DNA of 54,186 nucleotides from Promethearchaeota archaeon (lineage in GTDB: Archaea; Asgardarchaeota; Lokiarchaeia; Sigyniarchaeales; SOKP01): contig JAHLWP010000031.1 in NCBI GenBank assembly GCA_019057865.1, forward strand, positions 1 to 54,186, in the 5' to 3' direction. A model generated the notes under the pieces. It worked only from the letters and a program-made list of their open reading frames with translations. It did not search any database and was not told where the DNA came from. This document shows, piece after piece, positions 27,541 through 35,404 of the stretch. Position 1 is the first letter of the stretch; each line of letters starts with the position of its first letter. A program made the translations under genes and the position numbers.

Positions 27541-27876
27541 TTAAATCTTATCATCCGGTTTATAATCTCCTTTGATAAACACAATTTTTATTTGTTTATC
27601 TGAGTCATTTCTTATATTATGCATTTCTTTTGGTTCACATAAAAATACACTTCCCTGAGGGGCGGTATATTCCTTACCATCTATTATCATTATACCATCC
27701 CCTTCCATGAAATAAAACGTTTCATCTATTATATTATGACCATGAGCTATATCAGCCATTAACTTACCAGACTTGAGTAGAATTACTCCCCAATCAATCG
27801 AAGGACCCCTCATAAGATATTTTACACCAGAATCTCCACCTCTATATTTAAAATCAGATTCATGAACCTTTTTAAT
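27541..27876 (-). CDS. Single-domain cupin protein, possible AUU start
   Basis: A small cupin of 90 residues from the first ATG (27813), or about 111 residues if translation starts at an ATT at 27876. The cupin core shows AHGHNIIDETFYFMEGDGIMIIDGKEYTAPQGSVFLCEPKEMHNI, with His and Glu metal ligands in the two cupin motifs. The frame upstream of the ATG reads KYRGGDSGVKYL before reaching MRGPSIDWGVILL; this is the normal opening of such cupins as I remember them, and contains no ATG, GTG or TTG. An AGGTGA ribosome-binding sequence (27883-27888) sits six bases before the ATT. Either an unusual AUU start or a sequence error is likely. Substrate unknown. Confidence 0.75.
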   Translation of the reverse strand: MKKVHESDFKYRGGDSGVKYLMRGPSIDWGVILLKSGKLMADIAHGHNIIDETFYFMEGDGIMIIDGKEYTAPQGSVFLCEPKEMHNIRNDSDKQIKIVFIKGDYKPDDKI

Positions 27877-28057
27877 TGTGAATCACCTACGGTTTTATTA
27901 TATTATAAATCGAATTATTTAAATTAAATTATAAATCTTATTATAAAAAAATTAATGGTTTGAAATCTAAATTAATCATAATGCATTTTTATTTATGTTA
28001 ATTTGATATAAATATTACAGATTTTATGAATTGATTGAAAGGGTAGTGATAAACGTT

Positions 28058-29245
28058 ATGATACAGTCATTTAATTTTGCGAGAATTCCACATATAATTT
28101 TTGGTGCTGGAAAATTAAGAGAGCTTTACAAAATTTTTCCGAAATTTGGAAATAATATACTTATTGTAGTAGGTGGAAGTTCCCTTAAACGATATGGCAA
28201 ATGGGATGAGATTATTTCCATGTTGGAAGATAAATCAATAAACTTTTTTTCAATTTCAGTTTCTAGTGAACCATCTCCAGCTCTTATAGATGAATGTGCT
28301 CAAAAATTTAGAAATAAAAATATTGATTTAGTCATTGGAATAGGTGGAGGGAGCGTGACTGATGCTGGGAAAGCAATTTCTGCTATGATTCCTAAACCTG
28401 ATTCAATTAAGAATTATCTTGAAGGTATTGGTAATAAGACTCATGATGGTAGAAAAATTCCATATATTGCTATTCCAACAACATCTGGAACTGGAAGTGA
28501 GGCCACAAAAAATGCGGTAATTAGTGAAGTGGGTCCTAATGGGTTTAAAAAATCACTTCGTCATGATAATCTAATACCGAATGTGGCTTTTATTGATCCG
28601 GAACTTATGATTTCTTGTCCAATGTCAATTACAGCAGCTTGTGGAATGGATGCTTTTACCCAATTACTTGAGGCATATGTCTCATCAAAGGGAAATCCAA
28701 TAACTGACGCTTTAGCTTTTAGTGGAATGAAATATATAAGTAGAAATATTATATCTGCATGTTCGAATGGGGCTTCCAATATTGAAGTTCGTACTTCTAT
28801 GGCATATGGATCTCTTATGTCAGGGATAACACTTGCGAATGTGGGATTAGGAATCATTCATGGATTAGCTTCGCCTATAGGAGGTTTTTTCAAAATTCCT
28901 CATGGCGTAGTATGTGGTACTCTCCTTGCTGAAGCAACTAAAATGAATATAAAAATGTTACAGGAACAAGGTCCTGCTGGAAAAGGAGCATTAAAAAAAC
29001 ATGCTAAGATTGGAGCATTATTAATCAGTGAAAATTTTAAAGAAGAAGGAGATATCGATAAATATTGTTCTATATTAATTGAAATACTTGATAACTGGAC
29101 TCAAGAATTAAAAATTGATAAATTAGGTAAATATGGTATAGCAAAGGAGGATGTTGATAAAATCGTAGAAAATGCAGGGTTAAAGAATAATCCCGTTAAA
29201 TTAAGTAAAGAGAATATCAATGCTATACTAATAAATAGAATTTAA
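28058..29245 (+). CDS. Iron-containing alcohol dehydrogenase
   Basis: A group III alcohol dehydrogenase of about 395 residues, interconverting aldehydes or ketones and alcohols with NAD(P)H. The N-terminal Rossmann-like part includes IIFGAGKL and LVIGIGGGSVTDAGKAISAM; then PTTSGTGSEATKNAVI; then the metal-binding helices with DAFTQLLEAYVSSKGNP and GLGIIHGLASPIGGFFKIPHGVVCGTLL, which carry the Asp and His iron ligands. The frame opens with a TTG at 28031, but the ATG at 28058 (MIQSFNFARIP) has a GTGAT ribosome-binding sequence seven bases upstream and gives the normal family N-terminus. It could work with the aldehyde oxidoreductase at 9162; that link is inference. Confidence 0.94.
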   Translation: MIQSFNFARIPHIIFGAGKLRELYKIFPKFGNNILIVVGGSSLKRYGKWDEIISMLEDKSINFFSISVSSEPSPALIDECAQKFRNKNIDLVIGIGGGSVTDAGKAISAMIPKPDSIKNYLEGIGNKTHDGRKIPYIAIPTTSGTGSEATKNAVISEVGPNGFKKSLRHDNLIPNVAFIDPELMISCPMSITAACGMDAFTQLLEAYVSSKGNPITDALAFSGMKYISRNIISACSNGASNIEVRTSMAYGSLMSGITLANVGLGIIHGLASPIGGFFKIPHGVVCGTLLAEATKMNIKMLQEQGPAGKGALKKHAKIGALLISENFKEEGDIDKYCSILIEILDNWTQELKIDKLGKYGIAKEDVDKIVENAGLKNNPVKLSKENINAILINRI

Positions 29246-29265
29246 TTAAAAGAAAGCATAATTTC

Positions 29266-29781
29266 TTAAAGACCTTTAATAATCTCTTTTGCTAACAACT
29301 CAAAGGCTAATTCGACATTATCGCCTGTTTTAGATGATATTTTCAAGAAATCAAATAAATTATATTTCTCTTTATAAGTTAAGGCAAATTCATCTTTAAC
29401 AGTAATTAAATTAAATAAATCTAATTTAGTCCCTAAAAAGATTATAGGTAATTCTGGATTTTCATCTCTACAAATCTCCACCCATTGATCTAAATTTTCT
29501 AATGTAACTGGCCGGGTGAGATCAAACATTAAAAGTGCTCCTTTTGCGCCTCTAGCATAATTTTTAAGAAGAAATCGAAAACGTTCTTGACCTCCGAAAT
29601 CCCAGATTTGCAGCATCACATTTTCTCCCTCTAATTCTAATTCTTTGAGAAAAAATTCAACACCAATGGTCATATGTAGCCCTTCAATAAATTTACCCTT
29701 AATATATCTGTGAAGCATCGTAGTTTTCCCAACTTCTCCATCTCCAGCGATTATAGTCTTTAGTACTTTCGATTTGATCAT
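29266..29781 (-). CDS. Small GTPase (Rab/Gtr-like), copy in GTPase-PIN-GTPase operon
   Basis: A 171-residue small GTPase with all five G boxes: GDGEVGKTT (residues 13-21), the switch I Thr in MTIGVEFF, WDFGGQERF, LGTKLDL (TKxD form) and SSKTG. No lipidation motif or membrane span is present. It is about 65% identical by eye to the GTPase at 30299, sharing MTIGVEFFLKE, WDFGGQERFRFLL and GAKGALLMFDLTRP, so the two are tandem duplicates separated by a PIN-domain gene. Start ATG at 29781. Gap to the PIN gene is 77 bases. The conserved GGQ glutamine suggests it can hydrolyse GTP. Confidence 0.95.
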   Translation of the reverse strand: MIKSKVLKTIIAGDGEVGKTTMLHRYIKGKFIEGLHMTIGVEFFLKELELEGENVMLQIWDFGGQERFRFLLKNYARGAKGALLMFDLTRPVTLENLDQWVEICRDENPELPIIFLGTKLDLFNLITVKDEFALTYKEKYNLFDFLKISSKTGDNVELAFELLAKEIIKGL

Positions 29782-29858
29782 TTTATTGGTACTTTTACTA
29801 TTATCTTATAAAAATAATCGTTATAATTAGTGAAAAATAATAAAGTAATAAATTTTTT

Positions 29859-30302
29859 TTAATGTCTTTCAAAGGATAAATATTTCTTTTGTCTTAAAAA
29901 TATGCTATTTAATCCAAATTCTCCCGCTTTTTTTCGTAATATGGAATCATTTGTTGCTAGAAAGATAAGTTGGTTTTCAATTTTTAACTCAATTGCTTTT
30001 CTCAGCAAAAAATCGTCTGTAGTTTCAATTACCTTTTTGGTTTCATCTAGAAAGGTAATGTCATATTTATTTCTATTCTTTTCCAAATAGGACAATCCTG
30101 ATTTAAATTCTCTTTGAAATTTTGTTGCATTAGGTTCTCTAACTTGTTTTGCTTCAAGTTCTTTTAGAATTTGTTTGAATATTATAAATTCTACCTCTCC
30201 TTCTAAATTTAATCTAATCTCATTAAGATAGTCAACTTTAAATTGAAAAGGAAGAAGAATGAAATTGGAATCTAAAATAATTAAATTATGTTTAGATCTC
30301 AA
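29859..30302 (-). CDS. PIN-domain ribonuclease, Fcf1/VapC9-like
   Basis: A 147-residue PIN domain. Acidic metal ligands are visible in order: LDSNFIL near the N-terminus, Glu in ILKELEAKQ, TDDFLLRKA, and LATNDSILRKKA near the C-terminus. The last pair is the archaeal Fcf1/Utp24-like wording, a group of rRNA-processing or RNA-quality nucleases, rather than a plain toxin. The start is a TTG at 30302 that overlaps the stop of the upstream GTPase (shared bases TTGA), so translation is coupled. No antitoxin-like partner is adjacent. The GTPase linkage suggests a GTP-controlled RNA nuclease module, which is inference. Confidence 0.88.
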   Translation of the reverse strand: MRSKHNLIILDSNFILLPFQFKVDYLNEIRLNLEGEVEFIIFKQILKELEAKQVREPNATKFQREFKSGLSYLEKNRNKYDITFLDETKKVIETTDDFLLRKAIELKIENQLIFLATNDSILRKKAGEFGLNSIFLRQKKYLSFERH

Positions 30303-30820
30303 TAGATTTGCCGCTCTAATATTTTTCTTGTTAATATATCAAAAACATTCTTAACATTTTCACCTGTTTTTGAAGATATCTTAAGATAATCCATCAAATT
30401 ATATACTTCTAAAAATTCCTTTGCATAATTATCGTCTACTTGGATATCATCTTCTAAATCATGCTTAGTTCCTAAAAAAAGAATAGGTAAATTGGGGTCA
30501 CCTTTTCTAACAATATTAACCCATTGTTCAAGATTCTCTAAAGTAATTGGTCTCGTGAGGTCAAACATGAGGAGTGCTCCTTTTGCACCTAATACATAGC
30601 TTTCAAGAAGAAACCTAAAACGCTCTTGACCTCCAAAATCCCAAAGCTGTAATGTGCATTGCTTGGCATCGATTATAGTCTCCTTGAGGAAAAATTCCAC
30701 ACCTATCGTCATTTTAGTTTCTGCTGAGAATTTTCCTTCCACATATCTATGAAGTAGCGTAGTTTTTCCAACACCTCCATCTCCGGCAGTGAGAACTTTG
30801 AGTATATATTTCGTTGCCAC
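30299..30820 (-). CDS. Small GTPase (Rab/Gtr-like), first gene of GTPase-PIN-GTPase operon
   Basis: A 173-residue small GTPase with G1 GDGGVGKTT (residues 12-20), the switch I Thr in KMTIGVEFF, G3 WDFGGQERF, G4 LGTKHDL and G5 SSKTGENV. It closely resembles the GTPase at 29266. The start is the GTG at 30820. The stop codon overlaps the TTG start of the PIN nuclease gene by four bases, so the two are translationally coupled. A TATA-like box and a short inverted repeat lie 50-75 bases upstream of the start, marking this as the head of the operon. No lipidation motif. Confidence 0.95.
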   Translation of the reverse strand: MATKYILKVLTAGDGGVGKTTLLHRYVEGKFSAETKMTIGVEFFLKETIIDAKQCTLQLWDFGGQERFRFLLESYVLGAKGALLMFDLTRPITLENLEQWVNIVRKGDPNLPILFLGTKHDLEDDIQVDDNYAKEFLEVYNLMDYLKISSKTGENVKNVFDILTRKILERQIY

Positions 30821-31145
30821 GATATTATCACATAATTGGTTGATCCAATTTAACTTTAAATAACCTTGGTTGCTTTATAAAGTGTCAGGACTGACCCATT
30901 AGAAATTTTTATTTCTATAATTTTTTGATAAATTTATATTATTCTTAATTTTGAGATTGCTTTAAGATATTTTTAAGATAAATTTAGTAAATTAATAATT
31001 TTTGATTTTTGATTTTTTTGTTTTTTCAATTATACATCATTAATAAAACAATTTCAAAATAAACTTTTTTAATCTTCACATAATATTTTCTCTCAGTTCA
31101 TTATTTGAAAAATAAAATTTAATTTTTAGATTTGGTGCGATAAAA
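30821..31145. other. AT-rich divergent promoter region
   Basis: This 325-base spacer separates the GTPase-PIN-GTPase operon from a cupin gene on the other strand. Apart from the TATA-like box and inverted repeat described separately, it is low-complexity AT-rich sequence with repeated TTTTTGATTTTT-like strings near 31000-31025. No RNA gene or ORF is seen. Confidence 0.5.
30873..30882 (-). promoter_or_regulatory. TATA box for the GTPase operon, with adjacent inverted repeat
   Basis: CTTTATAAAG at 30873-30882 is a good archaeal TATA box on the minus strand, about 53 bases before the GTG start of the GTPase gene; transcription would begin near 30850. Directly upstream of it, at 30884-30895, GTCAG and CTGAC form a five-base inverted repeat with a two-base spacer, placed where a regulator or TFB contact would sit. 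It is the most GC-rich spot in the spacer. Confidence 0.5.
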
Positions 31146-31439
31146 ATGAAAATGAAAAAGAAAGTGCCATCTGAAGAGCAACTAGAAAAACTTAAGGTTA
31201 AATCTTGGGGGACTTGGAGTAAAGAAGTAAGCGAATTTGATTGGTCTTATGGTGATACTGAAACTTGCTATATACTAGATGGAGAAGTAGAAGTTACCGA
31301 TTCTGAGACTGGAGATAAGATAGAATTCAAAAAAGGCGATCTAGTCCAATTTGAAAAAGGATTAAACTGTGTATGGAATGTAAAAAAGCCAGTTAGGAAA
31401 TATTTTAATTTTAATTTGAACTTTGGAGATATAGATTAA
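31146..31439 (+). CDS. Cupin domain protein of DUF861 type
   Basis: A 97-residue single cupin. The wording SWGTWSKEVSEFDWSYGDTETCYILDGEVEVTD, then KKGDLVQFEKGLNCVWNV and KPVRKYFNF, is characteristic of the DUF861/cupin_3 group (relatives of EutQ and ureidoglycine aminohydrolase). These usually lack strong metal ligands; the exact reaction is unknown. ATG at 31146 follows a GGTGCGAT ribosome-binding stretch; ATG at 31152 is an alternative. It is a lone gene, divergent from the GTPase operon. Confidence 0.85.
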   Translation: MKMKKKVPSEEQLEKLKVKSWGTWSKEVSEFDWSYGDTETCYILDGEVEVTDSETGDKIEFKKGDLVQFEKGLNCVWNVKKPVRKYFNFNLNFGDID

Positions 31440-31611
31440 TTTTAGAAATTTATTTACTATTTTTTTTTAAATCTTTTTTTTTTTAATTATTATATCTATA
31501 AATACTATTTGATTTGTATCACTAGGTTATACAATAAACTATTTTAAGATGATCAAAGATGGAAAGGAAAAAAGGAAAAGAAGAAGATAAATAATGAGAA
31601 AAAATCTTGAA

Positions 31612-32157
31612 TTAAGCAAATCTCTGTTTTTCTTTATGTTCTTTCACTGAAACTTCTCTTTCACTAAGTCTGCTAAGTCTAATCAGACTCTCTGTAATAC
31701 TTTTAACTTCTACCCTCGTTTTTAGTTCAAAATCTTGTAATCCTTCAAAGATTTCTTTTTCGGTAAAACCTTTATTGTAAAATTCCATAAATTTAGCTAT
31801 TGACTGTTCATGATAATATATATACTGTTTATTTAGAAAAGTGATTAGCCAATTTTTCTTCTCCTGTTTTTGCGACAAATCAAACATCTCCTCTCTGATT
31901 TTATTAATTTTTTTCTTTAGCTTTTTAGCAATTATAGTATCTTCAATTCTATAATACTTTTTCATGAGTCTTATTAGTCTATTTTTGAAAAATAAAGCTG
32001 GTATATACGATAAAAGAAAAAAAACTATAAAAATCACACTTAATACTATAGCAGCTATATATTCTCTATATATAGTTAGAATGATAATTATTAATACAAG
32101 AATCCAAAACCAGTGTCTCCCAATTGTCTTAAAAATAACTATATACTTTTTTGGCAT
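31612..32157 (-). CDS. Membrane protein with two N-terminal TM segments and a helical cytoplasmic domain
   Basis: A product of about 181 residues. Two membrane spans (about residues 14-31 and 35-57) are followed by a highly charged helical domain with Lys/Glu-rich stretches (KKLKKKINKIREEMFDLSQKQEKKN) that probably forms a coiled coil in the cytoplasm. The ATG at 32157 (MPKKYIV) is preferred over an upstream TTG at 32169. I recognise no family. It lies just downstream of the 5S-like RNA gene on the same strand but has about 100 bases of AT-rich separation. Confidence 0.65.
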   Translation of the reverse strand: MPKKYIVIFKTIGRHWFWILVLIIIILTIYREYIAAIVLSVIFIVFFLLSYIPALFFKNRLIRLMKKYYRIEDTIIAKKLKKKINKIREEMFDLSQKQEKKNWLITFLNKQYIYYHEQSIAKFMEFYNKGFTEKEIFEGLQDFELKTRVEVKSITESLIRLSRLSEREVSVKEHKEKQRFA

Positions 32158-32259
32158 GAATATTATCAAATAAAGAATAATTCTGCAATATATATTGATA
32201 TAATAAATGATTTAAAAAAATTATTTTTAGATAAGTAAAAGAAAGAGATATCCTAAAAA

Positions 32260-32460
32260 CCACATTTTTTTTAGCGTTTCCGGGATCCCGAACCACCTCG
32301 AAAATAGTTGGTTTTTCGGATGGGACCGGGTATTTTCCTCGAGTAACATGACCGTGAGCGAACTCACAATTTGCCATTTCCCACTGATCGCAACAGCAGT
32401 ACTATTGGACAACGTAAACGAGTTTAACTTCCGGCGCTTAGCTAGCAGCTGATTATGTGG
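32260..32460 (-). rRNA. rrf: Circularly permuted 5S rRNA
   Basis: Read on the minus strand, this GC-rich island first gives the 3' half of an archaeal 5S rRNA: CCGGAAGTTAAAC (helix III 3' strand and loop B), AGTACTG (32403-32397), TGCGAT and GTGGGAAAT. Next comes GTGAG-TTCG-CTCAC (32367-32354), which is helix I capped by a UUCG loop. Then follows the 5' half: GGTCATG (loop A) and ACCCGGTCCCATCCGAA (helix III 5' strand and loop C). The two halves pair as in 5S: CCGG 32434-32431 with 32329-32326 (helix III), CTCG 32422-32419 with CGAG 32341-32338 (helix II), ACTG with CAGT in the helix IV arm. The new ends open in loop C and are extended by 26 and 55 bases, whose tips pair (CCACAT 32460-32455 with ATGTGG 32265-32260). 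The 5S core is 32315-32434, about 120 bases. A TATA box and T-rich exit flank it. Confidence 0.88.
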
Positions 32461-32479
32461 TATTAAACTATACTAACCA

Positions 32480-32487
32480 TTTTATAA
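32480..32487 (-). promoter_or_regulatory. TATA box of the permuted 5S rRNA gene
   Basis: On the minus strand TTATAAAA occupies 32487-32480, within ACTTATAAAATGG. Its centre is about 23 bases before C32460, where the terminal stem of the RNA begins, which is the usual TATA-to-start distance in archaea. This independently fits transcription starting at the first base of the predicted closing stem. Downstream, GGTTTTTAGG and a further T-rich run just past 32260 could act as the terminator. Confidence 0.65.
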
Positions 32488-32618
32488 GTACGGTTATTTT
32501 ATTAAAAAATACCTTCCTATATGGTTATAAGTAAATGAAATAATAAAGACTAGTAATTAAATTTTTTCATACTAAAAGATTAACTTTAAAAGGAATAAAT
32601 CGAGAGGTGCTTGTAAAG

Positions 32619-33176
32619 TTGATATTTCAACTGATAATGCGAGATGCGGATTGGTATTGGTATTTAATAAATGCATTTATCGTGATTATTGGAAGGTTGC
32701 TTGATATACTTAGTACGAGATATGTATCAAAAGAACTTAAACTGGAGACAAATAAATTAGCAAGGCGTATAGGGTGGCGAGGAGTGATATTAATACAAAC
32801 TCCTATTATTGTTTTAGGGTCTTTAGATATTTACCTAGCATTTTTTATCTTTATTTGGTCTCTTTTCTTATTTGCTAATAATATTATGGGAAGCTGGAAT
32901 ACTAAGCAAATTGGTGAGGAGCAATATTATGAAGATCTTAAATCACGTTTAAAACAAACTAAGAGATGGCAAATTATTCTAAGCGAAATATCATATATTT
33001 TAACATTTACATTAACAGGGATCTTTGTTCTTGTGTTTTTATTAGTTTTTAATGATATTATTGCTGTTTTTTTTTTATCATTAGCTTTAATCTGTCAAGG
33101 TTTGTTAACGACCGCTAGATCCATGAAATACTTATTTGATTTAAAGAAAGAATCTCAAAAAAATAATGAAAATTAA
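32619..33176 (+). CDS. Multi-spanning membrane protein (about four to five TM), unknown function
   Basis: A small integral membrane protein of about 185 residues with hydrophobic segments at roughly residues 12-30, 55-75, 76-92, 130-150 and 153-172, and a charged loop between. No transport or enzyme motif is visible. The frame opens at a GTG at 32607, but GAGAGGTG at 32602-32609 looks like the ribosome-binding site, making the TTG at 32619 or the ATG at 32637 the likelier start. It diverges from the 5S-like RNA gene and converges with the protease gene at 33184, with seven bases between. Confidence 0.65.
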   Translation: MIFQLIMRDADWYWYLINAFIVIIGRLLDILSTRYVSKELKLETNKLARRIGWRGVILIQTPIIVLGSLDIYLAFFIFIWSLFLFANNIMGSWNTKQIGEEQYYEDLKSRLKQTKRWQIILSEISYILTFTLTGIFVLVFLLVFNDIIAVFFLSLALICQGLLTTARSMKYLFDLKKESQKNNEN

Positions 33177-33183
33177 ATTCAGG

Positions 33184-35301
33184 TTAATTTGAATGTTCTA
33201 TTCGGTCTAAAATACGAGAATGTTTTTTGATCCCATAAACTACAAAAATTACGGAAATTGCTACTATACTTATAATTATAATCAAAGAGATATTTAGCAT
33301 ATAGTTTATTAATGGTTTAGGAATTTGAAATGTATAAGTTTCATTGTAAAAAACATTGGTATTATTAGCATAATCTCGAGCAATGATCATATACGAATAA
33401 TTACCTGGTTCTAATTTGTCTATAATAAATTTAAAATTCCTCTCATCTTCTTGAATACTATTTGATAATTTAAAATATGTAAATTTGTTAAACTGATCCT
33501 CAGAAATTAATAAATATACACTTTCAATCCCTGATTGATTATCATGAATTTCTATATTGAAACACATATTATCTGAAACTGAAGGATTTTCTGGAAGATA
33601 CACTAATCTGGACAATTCAGGTTTATTACCATCTGAAAGTGTAGTAAAGTTAAAGTAAGATGGAATTAAATTGTGTCCTGTAATTGTTACGTTGTACGTT
33701 TCATTAACCTGTGTTGGAACACGAAACTTTGCGATACCCTCTTTATTACCATATGCAGTATAATATTTTCCATCAGTAGTTCTAAAATGAACTCTCGCAT
33801 ATGGAATTATATTATTAGAAATGTCTCTAATTTCAACAGAAACTAACTGTCCTTCATAAATATTTTGATTAAAGGGATTACTTGCTCTTTTTGGTTTATT
33901 AGTGTAAATATCAACCTCAGGATCCCCTAATAGACAATAAGTCAATAAATTTTTACGCTCAAAATCATAATTTGTTGATCCTTCTCCTCTATTATAATAA
34001 TCGCTATTTATATATGAGACTTTAGAATCGTATAATGCCCTGCCTTGCTGAAACTTTTTTTCTTCAAAAAATTCCTTCCAAAATAACTTGGCATTTCCAC
34101 GGTTTAGCATTTCAAGGTTAATATCGTTTTCAAAATACCAAGTTACTCTTAATGCTCCAATAACTCCAATAGAACCAGCGTTCAATTGCTTTATTAGAGT
34201 CTCTCCAATACTTATATCATTATAATCATAGCTAGAGGTAGAACAAGCGTCTATATAAACTAAAGAAGGCATATTAATATTAGAACTTGATCTAGCATCA
34301 GTATCCGTATATCCTTTGGTATTCGGATTACGAAAATAAGCTGTTGGGTCTCCATGTCCTGCCATAATGACTGTAGAATAACCATTATTGAATTGAAGGC
34401 AGAGTTCTGGACGTGTAAGATTTCCTTCTTCTTCTACTAAATGAGTAGAGTTCATCTCTAAATTCACATAATTTTGTATAATATAACTTGTTAATCGACT
34501 TTCGTATTCCTGTGGAGAATAACTAGAAACTCCTCCAGCTAATAACATTCTATTCATCCAAATTTCATTGTAGGGATTCATCTCATATTTTAAAGTTTTA
34601 TTTACCATTATCTCAAGTTCTTCAACAGTGTCAGCAGGAAATCGACCAACATATACTTCTGGAACCCATGAAATTTCATCATACCTATATAAATTGTCTT
34701 GTGGAGCTTCTCCCCATCTTGAATCTCCATCACTATTCCAAGTACCTGTAAGATCTGCATAATAATAATCTGTAGGTTTGTAATAATTATCCATTCCTGA
34801 ACTTTCGCTTCCAACATATCTTACAACATCAGGGTTATATACTTCTCTTATAGGAATTAAATCATTTTGAGCATCCCCAGCTAAAAGAACCCAGCGAATA
34901 TTTTCTTCATCATAATATGATTTTATCATAGTTCGAATCTTTTCGGGGTCATCTCTGCCATCATAATCCGAAAAATTGCTCAAAATTATTGTTTTAACTC
35001 CTTTTTCATTTTTCCAATCCATTAAAGGTTTTAAAGTATCAACAAAATCAGTTTTGTTTGGTGCTATAATTAACATCTCAATTTTTGGATAATACCAATC
35101 ATTTTCCAATGATGTGTAATCAATTTCAGGTAAAAATGATAAATCAATATCAGGATCACTGCTATAAAGATTCAGTTCTTCTGAAATATAAGAATCATTA
35201 TAAACAGCAAAGTATTGACTATAGCTAAGAATAATCGATGGAAACAATAAGAAAAGAATAATAAACAAATATAAAAATTTTTTAGGAGAAGCTCTTAGCA
35301 T
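33184..35301 (-). CDS. Membrane-anchored gingipain-family cysteine protease (C25-like)
   Basis: A 705-residue exported protein. It has an N-terminal signal segment (about residues 7-27), a C25-type catalytic region, Ig-like C-terminal domains and a membrane span near the end (about 672-694) followed by a short basic tail. Catalytic residues are visible: His in TVIMAGHGDPTAYF and Cys in LVYIDACSTSSYDYND. The preceding WVLLAGDAQNDLIPIREV and VPEVYVGRFPADTVEEL blocks are the family's typical strands. The domains after about residue 500 carry carboxypeptidase-regulatory-like and Ig-like patterns. It should cleave proteins on the cell surface. Many N-x-S/T sites agree with an external location. 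Start ATG at 35301. Confidence 0.88.
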   Translation of the reverse strand: MLRASPKKFLYLFIILFLLFPSIILSYSQYFAVYNDSYISEELNLYSSDPDIDLSFLPEIDYTSLENDWYYPKIEMLIIAPNKTDFVDTLKPLMDWKNEKGVKTIILSNFSDYDGRDDPEKIRTMIKSYYDEENIRWVLLAGDAQNDLIPIREVYNPDVVRYVGSESSGMDNYYKPTDYYYADLTGTWNSDGDSRWGEAPQDNLYRYDEISWVPEVYVGRFPADTVEELEIMVNKTLKYEMNPYNEIWMNRMLLAGGVSSYSPQEYESRLTSYIIQNYVNLEMNSTHLVEEEGNLTRPELCLQFNNGYSTVIMAGHGDPTAYFRNPNTKGYTDTDARSSSNINMPSLVYIDACSTSSYDYNDISIGETLIKQLNAGSIGVIGALRVTWYFENDINLEMLNRGNAKLFWKEFFEEKKFQQGRALYDSKVSYINSDYYNRGEGSTNYDFERKNLLTYCLLGDPEVDIYTNKPKRASNPFNQNIYEGQLVSVEIRDISNNIIPYARVHFRTTDGKYYTAYGNKEGIAKFRVPTQVNETYNVTITGHNLIPSYFNFTTLSDGNKPELSRLVYLPENPSVSDNMCFNIEIHDNQSGIESVYLLISEDQFNKFTYFKLSNSIQEDERNFKFIIDKLEPGNYSYMIIARDYANNTNVFYNETYTFQIPKPLINYMLNISLIIIISIVAISVIFVVYGIKKHSRILDRIEHSN

Positions 35302-35404
35302 ATTTTATCAATACTAAAGAATTAATAATCATTTATTTATTACTAGTAATAAAAGTGTATAAATAAGAATATATTGATTTTAAAAAAAAAGAAACGATCA
35401 TCTA

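Noticed and set aside
32129..32412. Two minus-strand ORFs covering the GC-rich island
   Set aside because: They overlap the 5S-like RNA, have no family-like sequence, and their composition is explained by the RNA. The conserved 5S blocks account for the region better.
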